A stretch of DNA of 55,781 nt, from NCBI RefSeq assembly GCF_029212645.1, contig NZ_JARGND010000001.1:25842-81622 (forward strand). The letters are read 5' to 3'. The notes under the pieces are model-generated. The model was given only the letters and a program-made list of their open reading frames with translations, did not search any database and was not told where the DNA came from. Position 1 is the first letter of the stretch. Every line of letters begins with the position of its first letter. The position numbers and the translations under genes are program-made. The DNA comes from Vannielia sp. GTDB taxonomy: Bacteria; Pseudomonadota; Alphaproteobacteria; Rhodobacterales; Rhodobacteraceae. This document shows positions 43,351 to 52,139 of this stretch, piece after piece.

Positions 43351-43750
43351 GCGGACAGCAGAGCTGTGCCATCGCGAAGCATATCCCAGGGCAGGTACGC
43401 CAAGTGGTTGAAGGGCTTCACGGACGCCGGAACAACGCGGCTTGCGGGGGACAGAGTGCAGGCCGAGAACGCTGATGATCTCGCTAAATGGCTGAAAGAC
43501 AAAGCAATGGAGCACCCGCGCGGCACGCCGCACCATGCAAGCAACCAGATGAGCCAAACGCTCTCTTCATTCAGGAAGCCACTGGTTCCAAAATCTCTGA
43601 CGACAGACAGCCCAAAAAGATATCATTCCGTTTGGGGCAGAGCTTTGATGGCGCTCTAGGGTCAGGATGCCGTTCAATTGATCTTTGTCAGTTCCCGAAT
43701 GCACCAACCGCCTAGCCTTCAACACCATGCACACACTGAGGGCCGCCCGC
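43351..43750. other. gene-poor stretch upstream of the acsA operon
   Basis: No firm gene. A plus-strand frame (43339-43659, 106 codons) begins inside the truncated repeat; its middle looks protein-like (YAKWLKGFTDAGTTRLAGDR, then AENADDLAKWLKDKAMEH) and uses GC-rich third positions, but it has no proper start and I do not recognise it. It may be the remnant of a lost gene. From about 43500 the DNA is visibly less G+C-rich than its surroundings, with CCCAAA/TTTGGG inverted repeats at 43611-43636 and an FNR-like site near 43678. Confidence 0.4.
43678..43691. promoter_or_regulatory. possible FNR/CRP-family site
   Basis: TTGAT-CTTT-GTCAG resembles the FNR-type palindrome TTGAT-N4-ATCAA (eight of ten positions), 60 bases before the acsA ATG. 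If real, it would link the operon to low oxygen or a related signal. A single imperfect match carries limited weight. Confidence 0.3.
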
Positions 43751-45496
43751 ATGACATCAGACCCGATCATAAAGCCAGACGGCACGCGCGCCCGCGCCAA
43801 CATGCCGGACTATGCAAAGGCCTACGCCGCTTTCTCTTGGGCTGACGCCGAGCGCGACATCGACGGGTTCGGGGATGGCAGCCTCAACATCGCGCATGAA
43901 GCGGTGGACCGGCATGTGGCGGCTGGCCACGGCGCGCAGGTGGCCATTCGCTGGATCGCAAAGGCTGGCGACAGCCGTGACATCACCTATTCTGAACTTC
44001 AGGACCTGACCAATCGCTTTGCAAACGTGCTGCGCAATCAAGGACTTGAAAAGGGGGATCGGGTCTATTCCCTGCTTGGCCGCCTGCCTGATCTTTACAT
44101 CGCGGCCCTTGGAACGCTGAAAGCCGGATGCGTGTTTTGCCCGCTGTTTTCGGCCTTCGGCCCAGAGCCGATCCAGTCGCGTATGGAGATCGGTCAGGCA
44201 AATGCGATCATCACCTCATCACGGCTCTATCGCCGCAAACTCAAGGGCATCAGGGGCAACCTGCCAGACCTGCGCACCGTCTTCCTGATTGATGGCGACG
44301 AGGACGCAACGATTGATTTGAACGCGGCCATGAACGCCGCCAATGACACCTTCACTACCGAGCGGATGCAGCCCGAAGAGACGGCGCTTTTGCACTTTAC
44401 CTCCGGAACAACCGGGAAACCCAAGGGGGTTGTCCACGTTCATCAGGCGGTCGTGGCGCATCATGCAACCGGGCGGCTGGCGCTCGATCTCAGGCCCGGC
44501 GATACCTATTGGTGCACCGCCGATCCCGGCTGGGTCACCGGCACATCCTACGGCATCATCGCGCCCCTGACCAACCGGGTCACGATGATCATCGACGAGG
44601 CGGAATTTGATGTTGACCGCTGGTATGCAACCCTGGCGCGCGAAGCCGTCACCGTTTGGTACACCGCGCCAACCGCCATTCGCATGTTGATGAAGGCCGG
44701 GGCCAGTGCTGCAAAACCACATGATCTGACCGCCCTTCGCTTCATGGCAAGCGTGGGGGAGCCGCTGAACCCCGAGGCAGTCATTTGGTCAAACAACACC
44801 TTCACAATGCCGTTCCACGACAACTGGTGGCAAACAGAAACCGGCGGCATCATGATTGCAAATTACGCCGCGATGGATGTGCGCCCCGGTTCAATGGGCA
44901 AACCCCTGCCGGGTATCGAGGCGGGCATTGTCGCGGTTGAAGGCGGCACCTTGCGGGAGCTGACCGCGCCCATGGCGATTGGTGAATTGGCATTGCGCCC
45001 GGGCTGGCCTTCGATGATGCGCGGCTACCTTCATGAGCAGGCCCGCTATGAAAAGTGCTTTCGCGATGGCTGGTATCTTAGCGGCGATCTGGCGATGCGC
45101 GATGCAGATGGGTATTTCTGGTTTGTCGGTCGCGGCGATGACCTGATCAAAAGCGCGGGTCACCTCATCGGGCCTTTCGAGGTTGAAAGCGCCTTGCTGG
45201 AGCACGAAGCCGTCGCCGAGGCCGGTGTCATCGGCGTGCCGGACGAGACGGCGGGCGAAATCGTCAAGGCTTTCGTCGCGTTGAAACCCGGCTTTGAGGC
45301 CTCTGAAAGCTTGCTTCTGGAGCTGACCGGACACGCGCGCAAACGGCTCGGCCCGGCCGTTGCTCCAAAGGAAATCGTCTTTCGCCAGAACCTGCCAAAA
45401 ACCCGCAGTGGCAAGATCATGCGCCGCCTCTTGAAGGCACGCGAACTGGGCTTGCCGGAAGGTGACATCTCAACCCTGGAAAGCGATGAACGATGA
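43751..45496 (+). CDS. acsA: acetyl-CoA synthetase, AcsA type
   Basis: Activates acetate to acetyl-CoA via acetyl-AMP. The 581-residue protein is of the shorter Bacillus AcsA type rather than the about 650-residue Acs. Motifs: A3 [38 protein letters not shown]5 [10 protein letters not shown] with the Trp that limits the acyl pocket to acetate, [40 protein letters not shown], and A10 [16 protein letters not shown] with the adenylation Lys. The start is set at [11 protein letters not shown]; 22 more codons upstream are open. First gene of a four-gene operon; its TGA overlaps the E1 ATG by four bases. Confidence 0.9.
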   Translation: MTSDPIIKPDGTRARANMPDYAKAYAAFSWADAERDIDGFGDGSLNIAHEAVDRHVAAGHGAQVAIRWIAKAGDSRDITYSELQDLTNRFANVLRNQGLEKGDRVYSLLGRLPDLYIAALGTLKAGCVFCPLFSAFGPEPIQSRMEIGQANAIITSSRLYRRKLKGIRGNLPDLRTVFLIDGDEDATIDLNAAMNAANDTFTTERMQPEETALLHFTSGTTGKPKGVVHVHQAVVAHHATGRLALDLRPGDTYWCTADPGWVTGTSYGIIAPLTNRVTMIIDEAEFDVDRWYATLAREAVTVWYTAPTAIRMLMKAGASAAKPHDLTALRFMASVGEPLNPEAVIWSNNTFTMPFHDNWWQTETGGIMIANYAAMDVRPGSMGKPLPGIEAGIVAVEGGTLRELTAPMAIGELALRPGWPSMMRGYLHEQARYEKCFRDGWYLSGDLAMRDADGYFWFVGRGDDLIKSAGHLIGPFEVESALLEHEAVAEAGVIGVPDETAGEIVKAFVALKPGFEASESLLLELTGHARKRLGPAVAPKEIVFRQNLPKTRSGKIMRRLLKARELGLPEGDISTLESDER

Positions 45497-47502
45497 CCAC
45501 CACCGATCTCAAACCCCGTTTGAACCATGCCCATGTGCGCGATCTTCTAAAGAAAATGATCCGCATTCGCCGTTTTGAGGATACCTGCGCCGAGTATTAC
45601 ACCCGTGAGAAAATCCGGGGTTTCCTGCATCTTTACGATGGGCAGGAAGCGATCGCGGCGGGGATCATCCCGCTTTTGGGTGAGCAGGACCGGGTCGTCG
45701 CGACCTACCGCGAACACGGCCACGCGCTGGTGCGCGGCGTTCCCATGGGGTCTGTCCTGGCCGAAATGTTCGGCAAGCGCGAAGGCTGCTCTGGCGGGCG
45801 CGGCGGGTCGATGCACCTGTTCAGCCGGGCGCATAATTTCTACGGCGGCAATGCCATCGTCGGGGGCGGATTGCCAATGGCAACCGGGCTGGCGCTGGCC
45901 GATAGAATGACCGGAACGCGCGCGGTGACGGTGTGCTTTTTTGGCGAAGGTGCCATGGCAGAAGGCGAATTTCACGAAGCCATGAACCTGGCCGCCCTCT
46001 GGCACCTTCCTGTCCTTTTTGTCTGTGAAAACAACGGCTACGCCATGGGCTCGGCTCTGGCTCTGACAGAGGCGGAAACCGGGCTGACCACCCGCGCAGC
46101 CACCTACGGCATGGAGGCCGAAACTGTCGATGGCATGGATGTGGTCGCCGTTGAAGCCGCCGCGCGACGCGCGCTGACGTCGATCAGCACAACCGGCAAG
46201 CCGCAATTTCTGGAGTGCAAGACATACCGCTTTCGCGCGCATTCGATGTTTGACGCCCAGCTTTACCGCAGCAAAGAGGAAGTGAAGGAATGGCGCGCCA
46301 AGGGCCCCATTGTGCGCTTTCAGGGATGGCTGGAAGAAAACGCGCTGCTGCATTCCGGCGAGGTCGCCGAAATCGAAGCCGAGGTGGACGCCGAGATCAA
46401 GGAAGCCGTGGCCTTTGCCGAAGCCGCCACCGACGAACCCATTGAAACGCTAACAGATTTCGTCCTTTCACCAGAGCGCCCCACCCCACCCGACACGCCA
46501 GCCGAGCCGGGGTCTTTGCGGGTCTTCACCTATCGCGATGCCATGCGAGAGGCGCTGACAGATGCCATGGATCGTGATGATCGCGTGTTCCTGATGGGTG
46601 AGGACGTTGGGCACTATGGCGGCTGCTATGCGGTCAGCATGGGCCTTCTTGATCGTTTCGGACCGGATCGCATCCGCGACACGCCACTGTCGGAGGCCGG
46701 GTTTACCGGCGCGGGGATCGGGGCGGCGATGGCCGGGATGCGCCCGATTGTCGAGATCATGACGGTCAATTTTTCGCTGCTGGCGCTGGACCAGATCCTG
46801 AATACCGCCGCCACCATGCGGCATATGTCGAACAACCAGTTCGGAGTGCCACTTGTGATCCGCATGGCGACAGGTGCGGGCAAGCAATTGGCCGCCCAGC
46901 ATTCCCACAGCCTTGAGGGCTGGTTTGCACATATTCCGGGCTTGAAAGTGCTGGCCCCGGCCACCATCGAAGACGCATACGGAATGCTGCAAACCGCCCT
47001 AAGCGACCCCGACCCGGTGCTGATTTTCGAGAACGTCATGCTCTATAATTCCGAAGGCCCACTCCCGGAAAAACCGAGCGCCGTCAACATCGACCGCGCC
47101 GCAGTGCGCCACGTTGGTGATGATGCGACGCTGATCACGTATGGCGGCTCGCTGCCCAAAACGCTGCACGCCGCGCAAAGGCTGTTTGACGAGCACCATA
47201 TCAGCACCGATGTCATCGACCTGCGCTCGCTGCGCCCCCTAGATATGGAGACGATCCTTGCCTCTGTCCGCAAGACCCGCCGCGCGTTGATCGTGGATGA
47301 AGGCTGGCGCAGCGGCAGCCTTGCCGCCGAAATCGGCATGCGGTTGGCTGAGGAGGCGTTCTTCGAGCTTGACGCCCCGCTTGCGCGCGTTTGCAGCGAA
47401 GAAGTGCCGATCCCCTACCCAAAGCATCTGGAACAGGCGGCAATCCCGCAGACCGGCAAGATCCTTGACGCTGTTCTGCACCTGATGGAGGCATCGGCAT
47501 GA
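45493..47502 (+). CDS. 2-oxoacid dehydrogenase E1, fused alpha and beta subunits
   Basis: A 669-residue thiamine-diphosphate enzyme in which the alpha and beta chains of a pyruvate/acetoin-type dehydrogenase are fused. Alpha half (about 1-330): the ThDP motif [17 protein letters not shown] to ENNGYAMG (Gly151 ... Asn181). A short linker [16 protein letters not shown] follows. Beta half (about 345-669): [51 protein letters not shown] and DLRSLRPLD. With the E2 next to it, it should decarboxylate pyruvate, acetoin or a related 2-oxoacid; acsA at the front favours an acetyl product. No E3 (dihydrolipoamide dehydrogenase) is encoded here. Both ends overlap neighbours by four bases. Confidence 0.92.
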   Translation: MTTTDLKPRLNHAHVRDLLKKMIRIRRFEDTCAEYYTREKIRGFLHLYDGQEAIAAGIIPLLGEQDRVVATYREHGHALVRGVPMGSVLAEMFGKREGCSGGRGGSMHLFSRAHNFYGGNAIVGGGLPMATGLALADRMTGTRAVTVCFFGEGAMAEGEFHEAMNLAALWHLPVLFVCENNGYAMGSALALTEAETGLTTRAATYGMEAETVDGMDVVAVEAAARRALTSISTTGKPQFLECKTYRFRAHSMFDAQLYRSKEEVKEWRAKGPIVRFQGWLEENALLHSGEVAEIEAEVDAEIKEAVAFAEAATDEPIETLTDFVLSPERPTPPDTPAEPGSLRVFTYRDAMREALTDAMDRDDRVFLMGEDVGHYGGCYAVSMGLLDRFGPDRIRDTPLSEAGFTGAGIGAAMAGMRPIVEIMTVNFSLLALDQILNTAATMRHMSNNQFGVPLVIRMATGAGKQLAAQHSHSLEGWFAHIPGLKVLAPATIEDAYGMLQTALSDPDPVLIFENVMLYNSEGPLPEKPSAVNIDRAAVRHVGDDATLITYGGSLPKTLHAAQRLFDEHHISTDVIDLRSLRPLDMETILASVRKTRRALIVDEGWRSGSLAAEIGMRLAEEAFFELDAPLARVCSEEVPIPYPKHLEQAAIPQTGKILDAVLHLMEASA

Positions 47503-48770
47503 GCCAGTATCTTATGCCCTCCCTCGGGTCCGACATGGCCGCAGGAACGCTTGTCGAGCAAACAATCGCCCCCGGTGAGGCGTTTCAACGCGGGGATGTC
47601 ATTGCGGCAGTTGAAACCCAGAAAGGGGTGATCGAGGTGGAGGTTTTCGAGGACGGCATCCTTGATCAATGGCTGGTCGAACCGGGAACTGAAGTGCCGG
47701 TCGGCACGCCGCTTGCCCGGTTGCACCAGCAAGGCAGCAAACCCGAGCCGCCAAGCAACCCACCTGAGCTTCCACCCGAAACGCCGCCTGAGATTCCGCC
47801 AGAACCACTCCCGCCTGACCCTTCCCCTCCACCGGAAGTCCCGCCAGAGCCTGAACCCGAGCAGCCCCCGGATCTGCCGCCCGAAATTCAGCCGCCCGCG
47901 GACCAATTGACGCCGAGCCACCGCCCCGAACGCAAGGTCACGGCCACCCGCCCCCGGATTACACCAGCCGCCCGGCGGCTCGCATCATCACGCGGGATCG
48001 ACCTTGGGGCGCTTTCACCCCCGCCGGACAAGGTGCTGACCCGGCACGATATCGAAAACCTCGGCGCGGTGAAAACCCCGCCAGAGGATCGGCGCAAACC
48101 GGCCCCGGCTGCGGATATGCGCGCAGCCATCGCAGCGGCAATGTCCCGCTCAAAGCGGGAGATCCCGCATTATTACCTGAGGCATCGTGTTGATCTTGGG
48201 GCGGTTGATGCCTTCCTGGCCGACCTGAACGCAACACGACCCCCCCGTGAGCGGATGCTGCCCGGCGCGCTGTTCGCGCGGGCGATTGCACTGGCGTTGA
48301 GCAAATACCCCGAATTCAATGGTCACTACACGGAGGAGCAGTTTCATCCGTCCAAAGCCGTCAATCTGGGCGTCGCCATTCATATCCGTTCAGGCGGGCT
48401 TGTCGCCCCGGCCCTTTTCGCCATCGAAACCAAATCCGCCGCCGAGGTGATGACCGACCTCACCGATCTGGTCGCGCGCGTCCGTGCCGGGCGCTTCAAG
48501 GCGCGTGAATTGACCGACGCCACCATCACGCTGACCTCCCTGGGCGAGCGTGGCGTCGACGAGGTGATCGGCGTGATCTATCCGCCCCAGGTGGCCATCG
48601 TCGGGATCGGCACGCCGCGCCCCACACCAATGGTGAAGGATGGCGCAGTCGTATCACAGCTTGCGACGACGCTCACGCTGGCCGCCGATCATCGCGTCAG
48701 CGACGGACATCGCGGTGCGCTTTTTCTGCGTGCCGTTGACAGCAACCTACAGGAACCGGAAACACTATGA
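47499..48770 (+). CDS. dihydrolipoamide acyltransferase E2
   Basis: A 423-residue E2 component. One lipoyl domain (1-75) with lipoyl-Lys42 in [14 protein letters not shown]; a 53-residue linker (about 81-133) in which about half the residues are Pro, mostly as PPE repeats; a peripheral-subunit-binding domain ([14 protein letters not shown], about 153-190); and the catalytic domain (205-423) ending with [16 protein letters not shown], carrying the catalytic His398 and Asp402. It moves the acyl group from E1 to CoA. The PSBD implies binding of an E3 or E1 made elsewhere. Coupled to E1 and ACP by ATGA overlaps. Confidence 0.92.
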   Translation: MSQYLMPSLGSDMAAGTLVEQTIAPGEAFQRGDVIAAVETQKGVIEVEVFEDGILDQWLVEPGTEVPVGTPLARLHQQGSKPEPPSNPPELPPETPPEIPPEPLPPDPSPPPEVPPEPEPEQPPDLPPEIQPPADQLTPSHRPERKVTATRPRITPAARRLASSRGIDLGALSPPPDKVLTRHDIENLGAVKTPPEDRRKPAPAADMRAAIAAAMSRSKREIPHYYLRHRVDLGAVDAFLADLNATRPPRERMLPGALFARAIALALSKYPEFNGHYTEEQFHPSKAVNLGVAIHIRSGGLVAPALFAIETKSAAEVMTDLTDLVARVRAGRFKARELTDATITLTSLGERGVDEVIGVIYPPQVAIVGIGTPRPTPMVKDGAVVSQLATTLTLAADHRVSDGHRGALFLRAVDSNLQEPETL

Positions 48771-49012
48771 CCCATGAAGAAGCCGAAGCCGCCATCGCCG
48801 AGGAACTGCACGCCATCGCGCCGGAAATCGCGTTGGAAGACATAGACCGCAGCGGCGTCCTTCGCGAAGAATTTGACATCGACTCCATGGATTTTCTGCG
48901 CCTTGTCACCGCTTTGGGAGAGCGGTTTGAGCTTGCGATGCCCGAAGCCGATTACCCCCAGATGGGCAGCTTTGACGCATTGGTCGGGTATCTGAAGCAA
49001 AAGACTGCCTGA
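48767..49012 (+). CDS. acyl carrier protein
   Basis: An 81-residue acidic ACP with the phosphopantetheine serine Ser40 in FDIDSMDFLRLV, four predicted helices, and a normal length. The motif DSMDF differs from the DSLDT of fatty-acid AcpP, so this is a dedicated ACP. It overlaps the E2 gene by four bases as last gene of the acsA-E1-E2-ACP operon. It might accept the acyl group from E2 or AcsA, or supply octanoyl groups for E2 lipoylation; both are inference. It converges on the P-type ATPase gene 47 bases away. Confidence 0.9.
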   Translation: MTHEEAEAAIAEELHAIAPEIALEDIDRSGVLREEFDIDSMDFLRLVTALGERFELAMPEADYPQMGSFDALVGYLKQKTA

Positions 49013-49059
49013 TGAAGCACAGCATCAGCTAGCGCGCCCCTTTATATCGCGGTGGCCAT

Positions 49060-51753
49060 TCACCCACCTGACGAACGCCTAGGCCCAAAATAAAGATAGG
49101 CCTGCCCGATAACCAACGGTCCGGCACTGCTTGCCAATGCCAGCAATAGGCCCGCTCGGCCGGGGTCCGGCAACTCCAGAATCTCCGACAGCCCTGGCAC
49201 CCAGAACGCCGCCGCAATCAACCCGATGCAAAGAACGATTGCGCCCCAGACCCAGATATTCCGCGTCACCTCGTTGACGAACAGGCCACTGCCGGGCATT
49301 CGCACGTTGATCACATTCCACAACTGCGCCAGCGCCAACGTCAAAAACGCCACGGTGACAGCCGCCTCGGTCGGGAGCATCAGCCAGTGCAGGGCCAGCC
49401 AGAAAGCGGCGAGCGTGGTCACGGTAATGGCGCCGCCCAGAACGCCGATCAGTATCCAGCGGCTGCGGTCGATTATCTGTTCGGCAGGGTCGCGCGGAGG
49501 CTGGCGCATGACACGCTCATCACCTGCCCCCAAGCCCAATGCAAACGCCGGGAAAACATCGGTCACGAGGTTCAAAAACAAAATCTGCAAGGGCAGCAAC
49601 GGCATCGGCAATCCTGCCCCAACGGCGAGGCCGACAATAAGAACCTCACTCACATTGCAAGACATCAGATACACAACGAACTTGCGGATATTGTCAAAGA
49701 TAACCCGCCCCTCCCGCATCGCCGCTATGATCGTCCCAACGGAATCGTCCTTCAGCACCATATCCGCCGCCTCGCGCGCCACTTCGGTGCCGCGCTGCCC
49801 CATGGCGATGCCGATATCGGCCTGCTTCAACGCGGGTGCATCGTTCACGCCGTCGCCGGTCATTGCCACGATCTGCCCGTTTTGTTGATAAAGCGCCGCC
49901 AGCTTCAGCTTGGTCGCCGGGGCGACACGGGCAAAAACATCGGCAGACAGGACCCGGTCATGCAAGGAAACGTCCGTCTCTGCGGACTCCAGCGCATCCA
50001 GATCGGCCCCCTCCATAACCGTCAGGTTCCCCGCCTTGCCCAGCCCGGCTTTGCGGGCGATGGCGGCGGCGGTATCGGCATGATCGCCGGTCATCATCAC
50101 AACCCGCACACCCGCCGCCTGCGTGGCTGCGATTGCTCCGGCAACATCCGCGCGCAACGGATCGCGCAAGCAAACCATCCCGGCAAGCGTGAGCCCCTCA
50201 TAAGGGGCAATATCCTCGCGGTCGGACTGTTTTGACGCCAAGGCCAAAAGCCGCAGCCCATCACTGGCTGCGGCCCGGCTGCGCTCTAGCCACTGCGCGC
50301 GGGTTGCAGCATCCAGATCGCGCTCACCGTCCGGCCCCAAAACGCGGGTGCAGACCTCCAAAACCGCTTCGGGCGCACCTTTGGCGGCATAAAGAAAACC
50401 ATCTCCATCGCGGTGGACGGTGGCCATCATCTTCTTGTCCTGATCAAAGGCATGTTCGCACACCTCCTCGTGGGTCTGTAACAAGGTATCACGGCCCTGC
50501 CCGGCATCTTGGGCAACCTGCAACAATGCCACTTCCATTGGATCGCCCAGCGGGCCCTGGTCTGCTTGCTCAAGCGCGGCGTTGTTGCAAAGCGCGCCAA
50601 CCCGCAGAACCGCATCCAGCTGCGGATCGGTTTGCGGCTCCACTCCCCCCGCGCCGGTTTTGAACCGGACCATCTCATCATTCCGGTCGAGGTCTATATC
50701 CGCGCCCGATGTCAGATAGCGAACCACTGTCATGCGGTTTTCCGTCAGCGTGCCGGTCTTGTCTGTCAGGAGCACCGTTGTTGCGCCCAGAGTTTCCACC
50801 GAAGACAGGTTCGAGATAATCGCGTTTCGCGCAGCCATGCGCCACATGCCTCTGGCCAGGCATAGCGTGGCAACCACCGGCAAGCCTTCGGGCACGGCGG
50901 CAACAGCCAGCGCCACGCCCGTCTGGATCATCGCCTCGATCTCGTGACCGCGCAGGATACCCGCACCAATAACCAGCACGGCCAAAGCCAAGGTCAACCA
51001 GACCAGCCGGTGCCCCAGCCGATCAAGACGTTTTTCAAGCGGCGATGCCACCGATTCCGCCGTTTGCACAAGGTGGTTGATCCGGCCCAGTTCGGTGGCC
51101 ATGCCCGTGGCGGTCACAATGCCCTCGCCCGTTCCCTGTGTAATCGCCGTTCCGTTATACGCCATACTCGTGCGGTCACCGATGACAGACTTGGGCGCGA
51201 CAGGATCAAGCTGCTTGACGACAGGCACGGATTCACCGGTCAGCACGGATTCATCGCAGTGCAGGTTCGACGCCTGAACAAGCCGCAAATCGGCGGTCAC
51301 AACATCGCCCGCCTCCAACAGGACGATATCACCGGGCACCAGTTCATGCGCGTCAACCCGGATCACCTTACCGCCCCGCCGCACCTGCGTGGTAAACTCG
51401 GAGATGCGCGCGAGGGCTTCCATAGACCGGGCGGCCCGCAGTTCAGTGAAAAATCCGATCGCGGTGTTTATGGCAAGCACGACAACAATCGCGATGCCTT
51501 CGGCAAAATCCTGATAAAAGAACGACAGCCCGGCGGCAAAAGCCAAAAGCCAGACAATCACGCCTTTGAATTGATGGGCAAGAATAGCAAACGCGTTTTG
51601 CTTTTCAGAGGCGAGCAATTGGTTCAGGCCATGCTGCTCCCGGCGTTTCAGAACCTCTTGCTCGTCCAGCCCCCGGCCCGGATCCACATTTTGATCCTTC
51701 GCCACCATGTCAACCGGGGTTGCAAAGGCGTCATTCTGGACAGCATCAGTCAT
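49060..51753 (-). CDS. P-type cation ATPase, Ca2+-type (PacL/SERCA-like)
   Basis: An 897-residue P2A-type ATPase. Order of motifs: actuator LTGES (172-175), M4 PEGLP (288-292), phosphorylated Asp331 in DKTGTLT, the hinge GDGVNDAPALKQADIGIAMG, and M5/M6 with NVSEVLIV and FLNLVTDVFPA, whose Asn/Glu and Asn/Asp pairs match the Ca2+ ligands of SERCA. About ten membrane helices. It should pump Ca2+ (or Mn2+) out of the cell. Convergent with the ACP gene, so not in the same transcript, but such pumps may accompany stress or low-oxygen gene groups; that link is an inference. Confidence 0.92.
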   Translation of the reverse strand: MTDAVQNDAFATPVDMVAKDQNVDPGRGLDEQEVLKRREQHGLNQLLASEKQNAFAILAHQFKGVIVWLLAFAAGLSFFYQDFAEGIAIVVVLAINTAIGFFTELRAARSMEALARISEFTTQVRRGGKVIRVDAHELVPGDIVLLEAGDVVTADLRLVQASNLHCDESVLTGESVPVVKQLDPVAPKSVIGDRTSMAYNGTAITQGTGEGIVTATGMATELGRINHLVQTAESVASPLEKRLDRLGHRLVWLTLALAVLVIGAGILRGHEIEAMIQTGVALAVAAVPEGLPVVATLCLARGMWRMAARNAIISNLSSVETLGATTVLLTDKTGTLTENRMTVVRYLTSGADIDLDRNDEMVRFKTGAGGVEPQTDPQLDAVLRVGALCNNAALEQADQGPLGDPMEVALLQVAQDAGQGRDTLLQTHEEVCEHAFDQDKKMMATVHRDGDGFLYAAKGAPEAVLEVCTRVLGPDGERDLDAATRAQWLERSRAAASDGLRLLALASKQSDREDIAPYEGLTLAGMVCLRDPLRADVAGAIAATQAAGVRVVMMTGDHADTAAAIARKAGLGKAGNLTVMEGADLDALESAETDVSLHDRVLSADVFARVAPATKLKLAALYQQNGQIVAMTGDGVNDAPALKQADIGIAMGQRGTEVAREAADMVLKDDSVGTIIAAMREGRVIFDNIRKFVVYLMSCNVSEVLIVGLAVGAGLPMPLLPLQILFLNLVTDVFPAFALGLGAGDERVMRQPPRDPAEQIIDRSRWILIGVLGGAITVTTLAAFWLALHWLMLPTEAAVTVAFLTLALAQLWNVINVRMPGSGLFVNEVTRNIWVWGAIVLCIGLIAAAFWVPGLSEILELPDPGRAGLLLALASSAGPLVIGQAYLYFGPRRSSGG

Positions 51754-52139
51754 TCTGGTTTCCCACCTGCACCGTAAAAGCCCCGAGAGGACGCCAGTGC
51801 GTTATATTCTCGGCCACACAGGGACCTTTGCATTGATCGCGCTGCCTGGCCAAGCTCTGCTCTTTGAAGTCAGGTATACCGCGCAAACCCCCGTTCAAGC
51901 ACCATCTTTCCCAACTGGGAACATACGCCGCACCATGCGCTGGTATTTGCGCAATCCGCTGGCCCGCCAGCGCTTCGTTGATCTGCAGGGAGAGCGGGGC
52001 ATCAATGGGGGATCCACCGCATTTCGCCCCAAACGCAGCCCGCCGCGCCGTGAATGCGCGCCTGTCGTCGGCCCAAAGATCAAAGGGTGAAGGCCGCGTC
52101 TTTTGATCCCCATTTGATCCATATTGCACGCAAGGCGCT
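51754..52139. other. gene-free stretch upstream of the P-type ATPase
   Basis: 386 bases between the ATPase start and the RND gene end, both on the minus strand. It should contain the ATPase promoter, but I see no convincing -35/-10 pair, repeat copy or hairpin. Short frames in it (for example 51707-52090 plus) have no family features. Nothing else is recognised. Confidence 0.5.

Noticed and set aside
49010..49030. CTGATG/CATCAG inverted repeat between ACP and the ATPase gene as a terminator
   Set aside because: Six base pairs with no T run; too weak to claim.
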